Positions 25,315 through 32,502 of a DNA stretch of 32,502 bases are shown here, piece by piece. The translations under genes and the position numbers were made by a program. Under the pieces are notes generated by a model that worked only from the letters and a program-made list of their open reading frames with translations, had not been told where the DNA came from and did not search any database. Positions within the stretch are counted from its first letter, which is position 1. Every line of letters begins with the position of its first letter. This DNA is from Fuerstiella sp. (GTDB taxonomy: Bacteria; Planctomycetota; Planctomycetia; Planctomycetales; Planctomycetaceae): assembly GCA_029247265.1 (NCBI GenBank), contig JAQWLN010000179.1, positions 1 to 32,502 of the forward strand. Direction: 5' to 3'.

Positions 25315-25451
25315 GATCGGTCTGGTGTCGAATTCGTCTCCGCGATACCTGAGAATCGGCAATTCCCTCACGCCAATACGCTGACGGGTTGTTACAATCG
25401 CGTTTCATTTCTTCTGGTTGTCTTCGGTTCCCCTGTCTATTATTCGCCGCA

Positions 25452-26327
25452 ATGAATTCCATCGCCTTTGGGTGTTTCTGCAATCGATCTTTGTTGCTGA
25501 CCTTTCTGTTTCTGCTGCCCTGCGCCGTGCTGGTCAGCCCGACGTACGGCCAGACAACGGAACCGTCACCCACGTCAGAAATAGAGAGCGATCCGGCCAC
25601 GCCGGCGATTGCCAGTTCGGCGATCCCCAGTTCGCCGCAGGAGATTGTGCAGGCGATCGGACTACCATTCGCGATTGTTTTTGCATTGGCATCAATCGCT
25701 GCCATGTGGTGTGGTATTGAGCGCACCGTGCTGTTGCGGCATCGTCGGGTTATTCCACGTGCTTTTGTCGACCGATTTCTGCAGCTGCTGCGTTCCGGAA
25801 GAATGGACAAACCCAATGCCATTGCCGTGTGTCAGCAGGACGGCAGTCCAATGGCAGACGTTTTTCTGCACGGCGTTCGCAAATGGGGAAAACCCAGTGT
25901 CGAAATTGAACAGGCCGTCATCGACGGGGGAGAACGGCAGATCAGTCAGTTGAAAACCCGACTTCGCGTTCTGAATGGAGTAGCCACTCTGTGTCCATTG
26001 ATCGGTCTGCTGGGAACAGTCATCGGGATGATTCAGGCATTCAATGATATTGCGGAAAGCAATGCAATGGGACAGGCGGAACAGCTGGCGCGTGGAATCG
26101 CGATGGCGTTGCTGACGACCGCTACAGGACTATTCATCGCGATCCCCGCACTGACTGTCTATATGTTTCTGGCAGGACGAATTGACGCACTTGTGATGGA
26201 AATGGACCGACTTGGTCAGGAGCTGGTTCATCTTATTTCCGGTGAAGCACTTCGAGAACGTGATGGAACGCTGTCCGCCGCAGATGGCACGGAGCCTGCG
26301 AAGCGGACGGTCCGGAAGAAGTCCTGA
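25452..26327 (+). CDS. MotA/TolQ/ExbB proton-channel family protein
   Basis: A 291-aa inner-membrane protein. ExbB/TolQ proteins form the pentameric channel that uses proton flow to drive ExbD/TolR and a periplasmic partner. A signal peptide-like N-terminus (about 1-33, ending SPTYGQ) and a Pro/Ser/Thr-rich segment precede three membrane helices at about 68-87, 172-197 and 210-234. The conserved block runs [52 protein letters not shown]. An N-terminal signal peptide is common in planctomycete ExbB proteins. Unusually no exbD follows; the next gene, 10 bp on, is a glycosyltransferase. The ATG at 25452 has no clear ribosome binding site; a TTG at 25389 is less likely. Confidence 0.9.
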   Translation: MNSIAFGCFCNRSLLLTFLFLLPCAVLVSPTYGQTTEPSPTSEIESDPATPAIASSAIPSSPQEIVQAIGLPFAIVFALASIAAMWCGIERTVLLRHRRVIPRAFVDRFLQLLRSGRMDKPNAIAVCQQDGSPMADVFLHGVRKWGKPSVEIEQAVIDGGERQISQLKTRLRVLNGVATLCPLIGLLGTVIGMIQAFNDIAESNAMGQAEQLARGIAMALLTTATGLFIAIPALTVYMFLAGRIDALVMEMDRLGQELVHLISGEALRERDGTLSAADGTEPAKRTVRKKS

Positions 26328-26337
26328 GGAGCGATTC

Positions 26338-27330
26338 ATGTTGTCCATTATTGTTCCCGTGATGAACGAAGAAGGCAGTCTGCGACAACTGTGGGATGAG
26401 ATCCTTGCGGTTGCTCAAACTGCGGTCGACCGGTTCGAAGTGATCTTCATCGACGACGGTTCAACGGATTCTTCATGGCAGATAATATCTGAGTTGAGCT
26501 CCCTGGACTCGCGCATCAGTGGAATCCGCTTTCGCCGCAACTTTGGCAAGGCTGCAGCCCTGACGGCGGCGATGAGAGCGGCCGATGGTGAGTTGATCCT
26601 GATGATGGATGCTGACCTGCAGGATGATCCGGCCGAAATTCCGGATATGCTGAGGCTGATCAGCGAAGGCCATGACGTTGTCAACGGCTGGAAGAAACGC
26701 CGACTGGACCCGTGGCACAAGGTCTACCCCAGTCGCGTGTTCAACTGGATGGTCAGTTCCATGACGGGGCTGAAATTGCACGACCACAACTGCGGGCTGA
26801 AGATGTTTCGGGCCGACGTCGCGGCAGAGATCAATATCTACGGCGAACTTCATCGTTTCATTCCCGTGCTGGCGTTTGCACGAGGTTTTCGAGTCACCGA
26901 GATGCCTGTGCATCATCGGTCGCGACAGCATGGCGAATCAAAATATGGCGTACGACGATTCATACGCGGTTTGCTGGATCTTCTGACGGTGACGTTTCTG
27001 ATCAGCTTCGGTCGCCGCCCCCAACATGCTCTGGGAGCTGTGGGACTGTTTTTTTTCGCGATTGGAATGATGGGACTGGGCTACCTGTCGCTGATCTGGA
27101 TGTTGATGCACGTGGTCCCGGTGTTTTCTGGGGAACCCATCGGCGGTCGTCCGCTGCTGGCCTATTCGATTGCCGCCACGCTGCTGGGTGGACAGGCCAT
27201 GTCTCTTGGTCTGCTGGCAGAACTGATCGTTGCTTACACCGGCAATACGAACGATTCGTACAGCGTTGCTAAACGGGTCAGCAGCAGCGGTCACAATCAG
27301 GCAGCCACGGAGTCCGCTGCTAAAACGTGA
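26338..27330 (+). CDS. GT2 family glycosyltransferase, polyprenyl-phosphate type
   Basis: A 330-aa membrane-associated glycosyltransferase of the DPM1/GtrB-like GT2 group, which moves a sugar from a nucleotide donor to a polyprenyl phosphate. Motifs: [14 protein letters not shown] (2-15), IDDGSTD (38-44), [11 protein letters not shown] (88-98, the DxD metal site at 91-93), NCGLKMFR (151-158) and [11 protein letters not shown] (194-204). Two C-terminal helices (about 220-255 and 262-291) anchor it. GAGGA 7 bases upstream of the ATG at 26338 fixes the start. It lies 10 bp after the ExbB gene, so the two are probably cotranscribed. Its 3' end overlaps the convergent GT-C-like gene by 11 bases. 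A partner flippase or GT-C enzyme using its lipid-linked sugar could be that convergent gene, but this is inference. Confidence 0.9.
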   Translation: MLSIIVPVMNEEGSLRQLWDEILAVAQTAVDRFEVIFIDDGSTDSSWQIISELSSLDSRISGIRFRRNFGKAAALTAAMRAADGELILMMDADLQDDPAEIPDMLRLISEGHDVVNGWKKRRLDPWHKVYPSRVFNWMVSSMTGLKLHDHNCGLKMFRADVAAEINIYGELHRFIPVLAFARGFRVTEMPVHHRSRQHGESKYGVRRFIRGLLDLLTVTFLISFGRRPQHALGAVGLFFFAIGMMGLGYLSLIWMLMHVVPVFSGEPIGGRPLLAYSIAATLLGGQAMSLGLLAELIVAYTGNTNDSYSVAKRVSSSGHNQAATESAAKT

Positions 27331-29620
27331 CTCTGAAGATTTGGATGTTGTTCCAGGAGGTACTGCCGTTCATCAGCGAAGCTGCGCCCTGCCACGACGA
27401 TACTTCGGCCTGCTGCTGACGGTCCAGAGATGCCCATTCACCCGTTGAAATCGTATTCGGTACAGCTAGAAGTCCCATCGTCTGCAGCTTGAAAAAACGA
27501 TCCGGCGTGACGAAGTTCGTATAGCCATACGTCTGTCGATACCGCAGGATTTCTGACCAGTTGACGTAGATATGAGTGATTTTTTGTGCGTGAAAGACGG
27601 ATTTTATCTCGTCAGGCGATTTCATTGGCGCGTTTTCTGACGACATCGAATCGCCTGCTGCGCTGGTCCATTGCTCAAAAATGGACTCATCGAATACGGT
27701 GTTGTAAACGAGATCGAAGGTGGCATTGAAAACAGCGGCCTCGCCCACCATCAAGACTCGGGCACGTTTCGGCAACGTCGAATTCAGCAGGCGAATATCC
27801 TGTCGAACCGGCCGCGTTCGCGCCTCCGCCATTTCCATCAGTCCTGCATGAAATCCGACCACGGGCAGGCGGTTGATCCCATAGTTGAAGACGCAACACA
27901 GGAGCAACGCTATTATCATCCCGTAACGCCAGAATCGTGTCGTACTCAAGTGCCATGCGGCACCTGCCAGCACCGCGAGGACGGGAATCAACGGGATCCA
28001 GAAACGGTCGATGCGATGGGTCAGAGTCCACCAGGTTGCCAGCATCCAGATGACATAAGCCCAGAGATACCCGACCACCTTCTGTCTGCGAACCATCACT
28101 AACGCGGGGATCGCAAACGCGAACAGGAATCCGTTCTGCCAGTCGCTGCGGGCTGCGACGTCCAGCAGATGTGCGGGAAGTCCTGTGATGTCGTGATCGT
28201 CGGGACTGTGTGCCCTTTGCCATTTTGTTTCCATGTCAGGACTCCAGTCGTTCGCACCGAAGACACTGTACGCTAGTGGGTAGACCGGATTTCCGGTCGC
28301 AACAGCGTTCTTTATCAACCACGGACCGACGGCAAGAAACACGGCTGCCGCGAAAACGGTACCACAGCGCAGCAGCGATCGAAGTGCGAGCTTGGTACCG
28401 GGTGGAAATCCAACCTGCCTTGACGCCGATTTCTGCCGGAGCGTCGATGACGTGGGTGATCGCCAGACACACCACGCTACAAACAACGCGACTGGAATCA
28501 CCACAGAAACGAGTCCAGGATATTTTGCGGCCATCGCGCTGCCCGCAAGGAATCCCGTCAACGCCACGCATCGCCAGCAATGTCGAGTGTTACTTGTTGC
28601 TGATACAAGCAGGCCGCCCATAATGCTCGCCACTAGGTAAAAGGTAATCGCGCCCTCAGAGTAGGCGATGATCGAAATTCGCGTTGTCCAGGGCGTCGAC
28701 AGCAGAGCAATGGCGGCAATCCACCCAGGCACGGTCCCGATCCACCGCTGGCAGATTGCAAACAGACAGATTGCCGACAGAAACTGAAATGATGTCATTG
28801 CGAGTTTGCCGGTGATTGCCCCTTGCCACCAGTCGCCTTCAAGCACCATCGCATTCAGGCTCAACATCTCACTCAGAAAAGGGAAACTGGTGTAGACGTT
28901 GTGTTCGAGGGGCTGAATGCTGCCATTCTGCAACCACTCTTTAGGCCCCTGTAAATGGTATTCACAGACGTCAAAGTCGAATGGTGGCGTCATCCCGCCC
29001 AGAAAAATGTGCAGGACAAACGGGACCGGGATAATCATCAGCAGCAACAGCATGCCGCGATCTACCCTCTCGTGAATTGCTGTTCCCGGAACCACCCACG
29101 ATTCTGCGGAAGATCGAGATCTGGTTGTCCATTTCCTGATCAGGATCATGGTGGCGGCACCGGACGGAGCCAGCAGCACGCCTGAGGCAAGCTGTCCTGT
29201 CAGACCGCACAATAGAGTCCACAGCGTCAGCAGTGATAATCCCACGCCGAAGTCGAAGACCGCGCGTTCGCTCTGCAACAGCCGGATTGGGCCCAGGGTC
29301 AGGCCGACCACAAGTCGTCCCAACGTCCATGCCGCAAACCAGAGGAGGACGGCTGTCCTGATGAACGGCACACGTTCATTCAGATTCTGCCAGCCGGATC
29401 CGGGATCCGCGGATGCAGTGTAGTCCAGCGGGTTCAGAAGCGTCGGCCATTCGGCGTCGATGTATTCCCAGATGTCGCCACGAGTTAACGTCTCCACAGA
29501 TGAGGAATTGTTCGGGAGAGTTTGATTGAAGAAGAAGGCGAGGAATACGATTACCCAGACCGCGGCGCAGCCGACCACCCAGAGCGGCTGATTACGACTG
29601 CACGGACTGGCCTCGGTCAT
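27320..29620 (-). CDS. Large membrane protein, GT-C (ArnT/PMT-like) glycosyltransferase candidate
   Basis: A 766-aa integral membrane protein with roughly a dozen helices, beginning at [20 protein letters not shown] (about 13-32). After four N-terminal helices, the first large loop has [20 protein letters not shown] and [14 protein letters not shown]. The acidic/Y-H pattern just after a membrane helix is like the catalytic loop of GT-C enzymes that use polyprenyl-phosphate sugars. The last 160 residues form a soluble domain ([20 protein letters not shown] and [20 protein letters not shown]) typical of planctomycete members of this type. The ATG at 29620 is chosen because the first helix follows; no strong ribosome binding site. 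It is convergent with a GT2 gene that could make its donor lipid. Substrate unknown. Confidence 0.75.
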   Translation of the reverse strand: MTEASPCSRNQPLWVVGCAAVWVIVFLAFFFNQTLPNNSSSVETLTRGDIWEYIDAEWPTLLNPLDYTASADPGSGWQNLNERVPFIRTAVLLWFAAWTLGRLVVGLTLGPIRLLQSERAVFDFGVGLSLLTLWTLLCGLTGQLASGVLLAPSGAATMILIRKWTTRSRSSAESWVVPGTAIHERVDRGMLLLLMIIPVPFVLHIFLGGMTPPFDFDVCEYHLQGPKEWLQNGSIQPLEHNVYTSFPFLSEMLSLNAMVLEGDWWQGAITGKLAMTSFQFLSAICLFAICQRWIGTVPGWIAAIALLSTPWTTRISIIAYSEGAITFYLVASIMGGLLVSATSNTRHCWRCVALTGFLAGSAMAAKYPGLVSVVIPVALFVAWCVWRSPTSSTLRQKSASRQVGFPPGTKLALRSLLRCGTVFAAAVFLAVGPWLIKNAVATGNPVYPLAYSVFGANDWSPDMETKWQRAHSPDDHDITGLPAHLLDVAARSDWQNGFLFAFAIPALVMVRRQKVVGYLWAYVIWMLATWWTLTHRIDRFWIPLIPVLAVLAGAAWHLSTTRFWRYGMIIALLLCCVFNYGINRLPVVGFHAGLMEMAEARTRPVRQDIRLLNSTLPKRARVLMVGEAAVFNATFDLVYNTVFDESIFEQWTSAAGDSMSSENAPMKSPDEIKSVFHAQKITHIYVNWSEILRYRQTYGYTNFVTPDRFFKLQTMGLLAVPNTISTGEWASLDRQQQAEVSSWQGAASLMNGSTSWNNIQIFRVTF

Positions 29621-29738
29621 GATCTTTTTCGTTTCAACAACAGGAGACAGCAAATCTACGCATGCTGGTCACATCGCGATGGCGCAATCCTTCATTTGAT
29701 GATGACGGGGGTCTGCAGGTTTCAGGAGTACGAAATGG

Positions 29739-29770
29739 CAGCGGCTTCCGGTACTTACCGGAAGCCGCTG
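29739..29770 (-). terminator. Perfect hairpin downstream of the Cys-rich HEAT gene
   Basis: Two perfectly complementary 15-base arms (29739-29753 and 29756-29770) with only a CT between them form a GC-rich stem, 38 bp beyond the stop of the minus-strand HEAT gene. No strong T-run follows on either strand, so it is either an imperfect intrinsic terminator or a hairpin protecting the transcript end. It also lies upstream of the GT-C-like gene that starts at 29620. Confidence 0.7.
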
Positions 29771-29807
29771 TCGCAGTGTTGATTTGGTCATGTCCGGGCC
29801 CGATTGA

Positions 29808-30842
29808 TCAGCGGACTCTGTCCAGCAAATCCGCCAGTCCCGTGCGAACTCTTTCTGTGCCGAAACGGCTGCTTGCCCGTGGTGGTAAGTTTATGTCGGA
29901 TTCCAACACGGAGTCAGAATCGTCGGCCGCTGTCGGCGGTGCGTTTTCGTACGCCGAAGTGACACTGTCTTCCGGTTCTTCGACGGGGGCTGATGGAGCC
30001 GCTTTCGGCAATGGTGCAGGTGGTGCGACGGGTGCAGGAGGGACTATGGCCGCAGGGCCATCCGTTGATGTATTCGATTCATCGTTACTGCGGCTGCCCC
30101 ACACATTTCCACCTGGAGCACACGTGTGACATGGTTGATTCGTACAACATCTGTCGACGATTTCATAACCGGACCAGGTTAACGCTTCTTCCGCCTGACG
30201 ACGAACGCTCCGGTCGCAGTCTGCCAGTGCACAGGTCAGTGCTGAGATTGTGGGTGCCCCGCAACAACATCGATTGCGGCGAATCTGGTCCCCGATCTCA
30301 TCGGCTGCCTTTGCGCGAACCCGTTCGTCACTGTCATTAAGTGCGTAAATGAAGGCGTTCATGATCTCCGGGTGACAGCAGCAGTCGAAATGATCACCCA
30401 AACGGTGGATCGCTTCTTTTCGGTCTTTTGCATAACACGCTGTCATCGATTGGTAGATCAGCGAGGCGATAGTGCAGCAGTCTTCCGTACAGGTGCAGCA
30501 GCCTTCCTGTCCGCACGACGATGGAACACAACACGAACTTTCGCCGCATTCCTCAGGACCGCAGTACGCCCCCTGCTCAGGACTGCAGACCGTCGGTGCA
30601 CAACAGGCCGTTGGTGCACAACACGTGCTGCACGACGATGGTTTGACGCAGGAACGTTTACGCTGAAAAGTGTGAACGTTGGTCCAGCATGGTCGGACGA
30701 TCGTCGGTTTGCAGCAGAATGGCTGACAGTCGTCGCTACATCCGGTGGACTTACTGCCTCCGAAATGGAACACCGAAGCGTGTATGGTGGCTGTCATGCT
30801 GCACAAAACGATGGCTGCACTGAAGAGTCGAATCCATTTCAT
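29808..30842 (-). CDS. Secreted cysteine-rich HEAT-repeat protein
   Basis: A 344-aa exported protein. The signal peptide is about 1-22 (LFSAAIVLCSMTATIHA). The mature N-terminal part (about 35-125) is packed with Cys, often as Cys-Cys pairs and as CAPT repeats; I count 36 Cys in the whole protein. Next come HEAT-type helix pairs (about 138-232), with IMNAFIYALNDSDERVRAKA and LTCALADCDRSVRRQAEEAL as the clearest repeats, each preceded by a CCC cluster. A Pro/Ala/acidic linker and a basic tail end the protein. AAGGAG 8-9 bases upstream of the ATG at 30842 fixes the start. Similar Cys-rich HEAT proteins recur in Planctomycetes and are thought to sit in the envelope; function is unknown. The Cys could form a disulfide network or bind metal. 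Confidence 0.82.
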   Translation of the reverse strand: MKWIRLFSAAIVLCSMTATIHASVFHFGGSKSTGCSDDCQPFCCKPTIVRPCWTNVHTFQRKRSCVKPSSCSTCCAPTACCAPTVCSPEQGAYCGPEECGESSCCVPSSCGQEGCCTCTEDCCTIASLIYQSMTACYAKDRKEAIHRLGDHFDCCCHPEIMNAFIYALNDSDERVRAKAADEIGDQIRRNRCCCGAPTISALTCALADCDRSVRRQAEEALTWSGYEIVDRCCTNQPCHTCAPGGNVWGSRSNDESNTSTDGPAAIVPPAPVAPPAPLPKAAPSAPVEEPEDSVTSAYENAPPTAADDSDSVLESDINLPPRASSRFGTERVRTGLADLLDRVR

Positions 30843-31297
30843 TACTCAGTCTCCTTCCATGGAAACCTGTTGTTGCGAATCACCAGTAGCACCCTGTCGC
30901 GGCACATCGATTTTCGAAAAACGCGATTGAGTCGGAGGCACCTTCATCGGGGCTGTCGGCAACTATCGTCGTGAGGAATGTACGGCTTGAACGTCTTGCT
31001 CTGCTTAAACGCAATACCTTTTCGTGATCCTGATGGCGATTAACGCACCTGGCAAAGATAGGCTGACTGTACGGGCCAATTCGGCCGCGCATTCCGAACA
31101 ACCGGATCACATCGAGTTAATCCTGGGGAGCTGCGCAGGGGGATCGCACAGAATCTCCTGTGCTTTTTGTGCGGAAGGAAGGGAGCACTCCGGCTTGTAC
31201 AGTGACGTTCAGGTGCTCATATCCGGCATGGTCTGAGACTGCTGCAAGCGTTTCTCAGACATAGGTGGCGGTGACCGCGCGGTCATGCCACAGCCGT
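30843..31297. other. Intergenic stretch with strong inverted repeat at its right end
   Basis: I see no convincing gene here. A minus-strand frame over 30880-31110 looks like chance coding. The left edge carries the ribosome binding site of the HEAT gene; the right edge holds the inverted repeat listed next. Confidence 0.45.
31265..31291 (-). terminator. Inverted repeat after the small membrane gene (terminator candidate)
   Basis: A perfect 14-bp palindrome TGACCGCGCGGTCA (31272-31285) is extended by GTGGC (31265-31269) and GCCAC (31287-31291), with a 2:1 bulge. It starts 6 bp after the stop of the minus-strand gene at 31298, the usual place of a terminator. No T-run follows, and a dyad protein-binding site is an alternative. 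Confidence 0.55.
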
Positions 31298-31486
31298 TTA
31301 TTTGGCGTCTCTCAGGCAATCGATGCCAAGATAGGCTGTAATTCCAGCAGAAATTATGAACAGAACGTCGAACGCCGTCTGTCCTCCAAACGGACTGCCA
31401 GTCGCGAGGTCAGCAATGCTGGCGACCCCCATTAAGCCGGCAATCACAAGTGAAGCGTAAACTACGTTTTGCGGAAGTCCCGACAT
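31298..31486 (-). CDS. Small two-helix membrane protein
   Basis: A 62-aa protein with two hydrophobic helices (about 8-28, NVVYASLVIAGLMGVASIAD, and about 38-55, AFDVLFIISAGITAYLGIDC) joined by a short Gly-rich loop (TGSPFGGQTA). Such proteins are often conserved in Planctomycetes without a known role. The coding potential is supported by the helix-loop-helix pattern, the charge at the ends and the hairpin just after the stop. The ribosome binding site is weak. Function unknown. Confidence 0.65.
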   Translation of the reverse strand: MSGLPQNVVYASLVIAGLMGVASIADLATGSPFGGQTAFDVLFIISAGITAYLGIDCLRDAK

Positions 31487-31690
31487 GCGTGCTGTCCGAA
31501 GTGCTGGTCAAATACTTGGTTGGAGTGGAAACATGGACTCTGAGCAGATTATAGGTCGCCGCAGGCCACTGACGCCAGCAGTAATAGACACGGATTCCTG
31601 AATCGACTTTGTGATTGTCCCGTCTGAGTCCCGCACAGTACGATTTATCGGCAGAATACGAGTCCATGCGGATCGTCTTCTGCAGGGGAT

Positions 31691-32502
31691 TCAGGCGGCC
31701 TTCTGTTGAGGCTGCCGCCGGGGCAGCCGAATGTTGAATCGACTGCCTTTTCCGGGGCCTTCGCTGTACGGGTCAATTGTACCGTGATGTTCTTCGATGA
31801 TGCGATGAGTGATGCTGAGGCCAAGTCCAGTGCCCTGTCCCGTTTCCTTGGTTGAGAAGAACGGTTCGAAGAGATTGTCCATGTTTTTGGGGTCCATGCC
31901 CTGTCCGTCATCTGAGACTTCGATAAGCACCCAGTCCGTCTGACCTTCCAGGCGGATCTGAACAGTGCCGCCGGCGTCGGTGGCCTGCAACCCATTGGCA
32001 ACAAGATTGAGCACAACCTGTTTGATCTGTGAAGCGTTGATTTCCAGGATCATCGGAGTTGAGCGATGGAAGACGACATTTCGATCGCTGTATCGGTCCA
32101 TCGGGCGGACCATGTCGAGTACTTCCTGAACGACGTGTGTCAAATCCTGGGGCAGAATGTGTTGTTTCTCGTTTCTCGCGAAATCGAGCAGCCGACGCGT
32201 TATCTGCCCACAACGTTTTGATTCGCGTTGAATCATGTCCAGCCGACCCAGGGCGTCTGTCGTGTCCTGATGGTCGGGGTCAAGTTGCTCACGCAATCGA
32301 AACTGTATTGATTCAGCGGCCATAGTAATGGCCGACAATGGAGTATTGATTTCGTGGGCAACCCCTGCCGAAAGAAAACCAACGCCCGCCAGCCGTTCCG
32401 AGCGTACCAGTTGTCGACTGCGCTCTTCCACCTTGGCACTGAGACTGTCTTCAGCCTCCCGAAAACGGTCGGCCATCCGATTGCAGTTGGCTGCAAGGTC
32501 CG
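31691..32502 (-). CDS. Sensor histidine kinase, C-terminal part (5' end outside window)
   Basis: The visible 269 residues begin inside a HAMP-like linker (DLAANCNRMADRFREAEDSL) and a coiled coil. The HisKA dimerisation domain follows, with the phosphorylated His in GVAHEINTPLSAI (His49 of the visible part). The HATPase domain comes next: N box NLVANGLQAT, G1 DDGQGM, F box FEPFFSTKE, G2 GQGTGLGLSI. It ends in a basic, Gln-rich tail. The reading frame is open to the window edge, so the sensing and membrane regions lie beyond 32502. The protein autophosphorylates and passes phosphate to a response regulator, which is not in the window. The family call is secure; the signal is unknown. Confidence 0.93.
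   Translation of the reverse strand, partial: DLAANCNRMADRFREAEDSLSAKVEERSRQLVRSERLAGVGFLSAGVAHEINTPLSAITMAAESIQFRLREQLDPDHQDTTDALGRLDMIQRESKRCGQITRRLLDFARNEKQHILPQDLTHVVQEVLDMVRPMDRYSDRNVVFHRSTPMILEINASQIKQVVLNLVANGLQATDAGGTVQIRLEGQTDWVLIEVSDDGQGMDPKNMDNLFEPFFSTKETGQGTGLGLSITHRIIEEHHGTIDPYSEGPGKGSRFNIRLPRRQPQQKAA

Noticed and set aside
30880..31110. 76-codon minus-strand frame in the gap upstream of the HEAT gene
   Set aside because: There is no ribosome binding site, no hydrophobic or domain pattern, and its composition is like random DNA.
1..32502. tRNA, rRNA, CRISPR array or prophage
   Set aside because: No T-loop-like GGTTCGA pattern with cloverleaf arms, no regularly spaced repeats and no phage structural genes were seen in the gaps.

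Overview
The window looks like a chromosomal piece of a planctomycete (order Planctomycetales; I do not name a genus). The evidence is the mix of genes: an ECF sigma factor next to a Ser/Thr kinase with the leader and glycine loop usual in this phylum, a secreted Cys-rich HEAT-repeat protein, an EF-hand/poly-glycine protein, very long secreted TPR proteins, an ExbB with a signal peptide, moderate GC content, weak or absent Shine-Dalgarno sites at many genes, and many orphan secreted proteins. Most of the window is ordinary chromosomal gene content, with several signs of gene decay.

Layout. 1-420: left part of an IS3-family element (OrfA, minus strand, cut by the window edge). 777-3351: two exported or membrane proteins of unknown role (EF-hand protein; 481-aa secreted protein). 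3778-5826: Prc/Tsp-type periplasmic C-terminal-processing protease, convergent with folK (5841-6623), which lies downstream of a lone Flp pilin (6687-6869). 7222-8157: pyrF, convergent with a secreted TPR protein (8162-9871). 10377-11054: PilZ protein, whose 3' end overlaps a convergent short-chain dehydrogenase (11049-11882). 12261-12450: a probable broken small gene.

12557-18551 is the most coherent block. On the minus strand a sodium:solute symporter and two NamZ-like (DUF1343) exo-muramidase homologues are packed with overlapping or near-overlapping starts and stops. Divergent from them on the plus strand are murQ (MurNAc-6-P etherase) and a BadF/NagK-type sugar kinase, joined by a GTGA overlap. 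Together these supply release, uptake, phosphorylation and lactyl-ether cleavage of N-acetylmuramic acid without a PTS. The gene content parallels the Tannerella MurT-MurK-MurQ/NamZ set. This is the best candidate for an undescribed system in the window.

18610-20769: a small AAA-type ATPase and an arrestin-fold protein carrying an internal membrane hairpin. 20948-22067: a decayed signalling pair, an ECF sigma factor split by a one-base frameshift followed by a Ser/Thr kinase that ends just after its glycine loop. 22228-27330: a 1028-aa TPR protein, an ExbB/TolQ homologue with no ExbD beside it, and a GT2 glycosyltransferase. 27320-29620: a large GT-C-type membrane protein, convergent with the GT2 gene. 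29808-30842: Cys-rich HEAT protein with a perfect 15-bp-stem hairpin downstream. 31298-31486: a two-helix membrane protein followed by a strong inverted repeat. 31691-32502: the C-terminal part of a sensor histidine kinase, cut by the window edge. I saw no tRNA, rRNA or CRISPR array.
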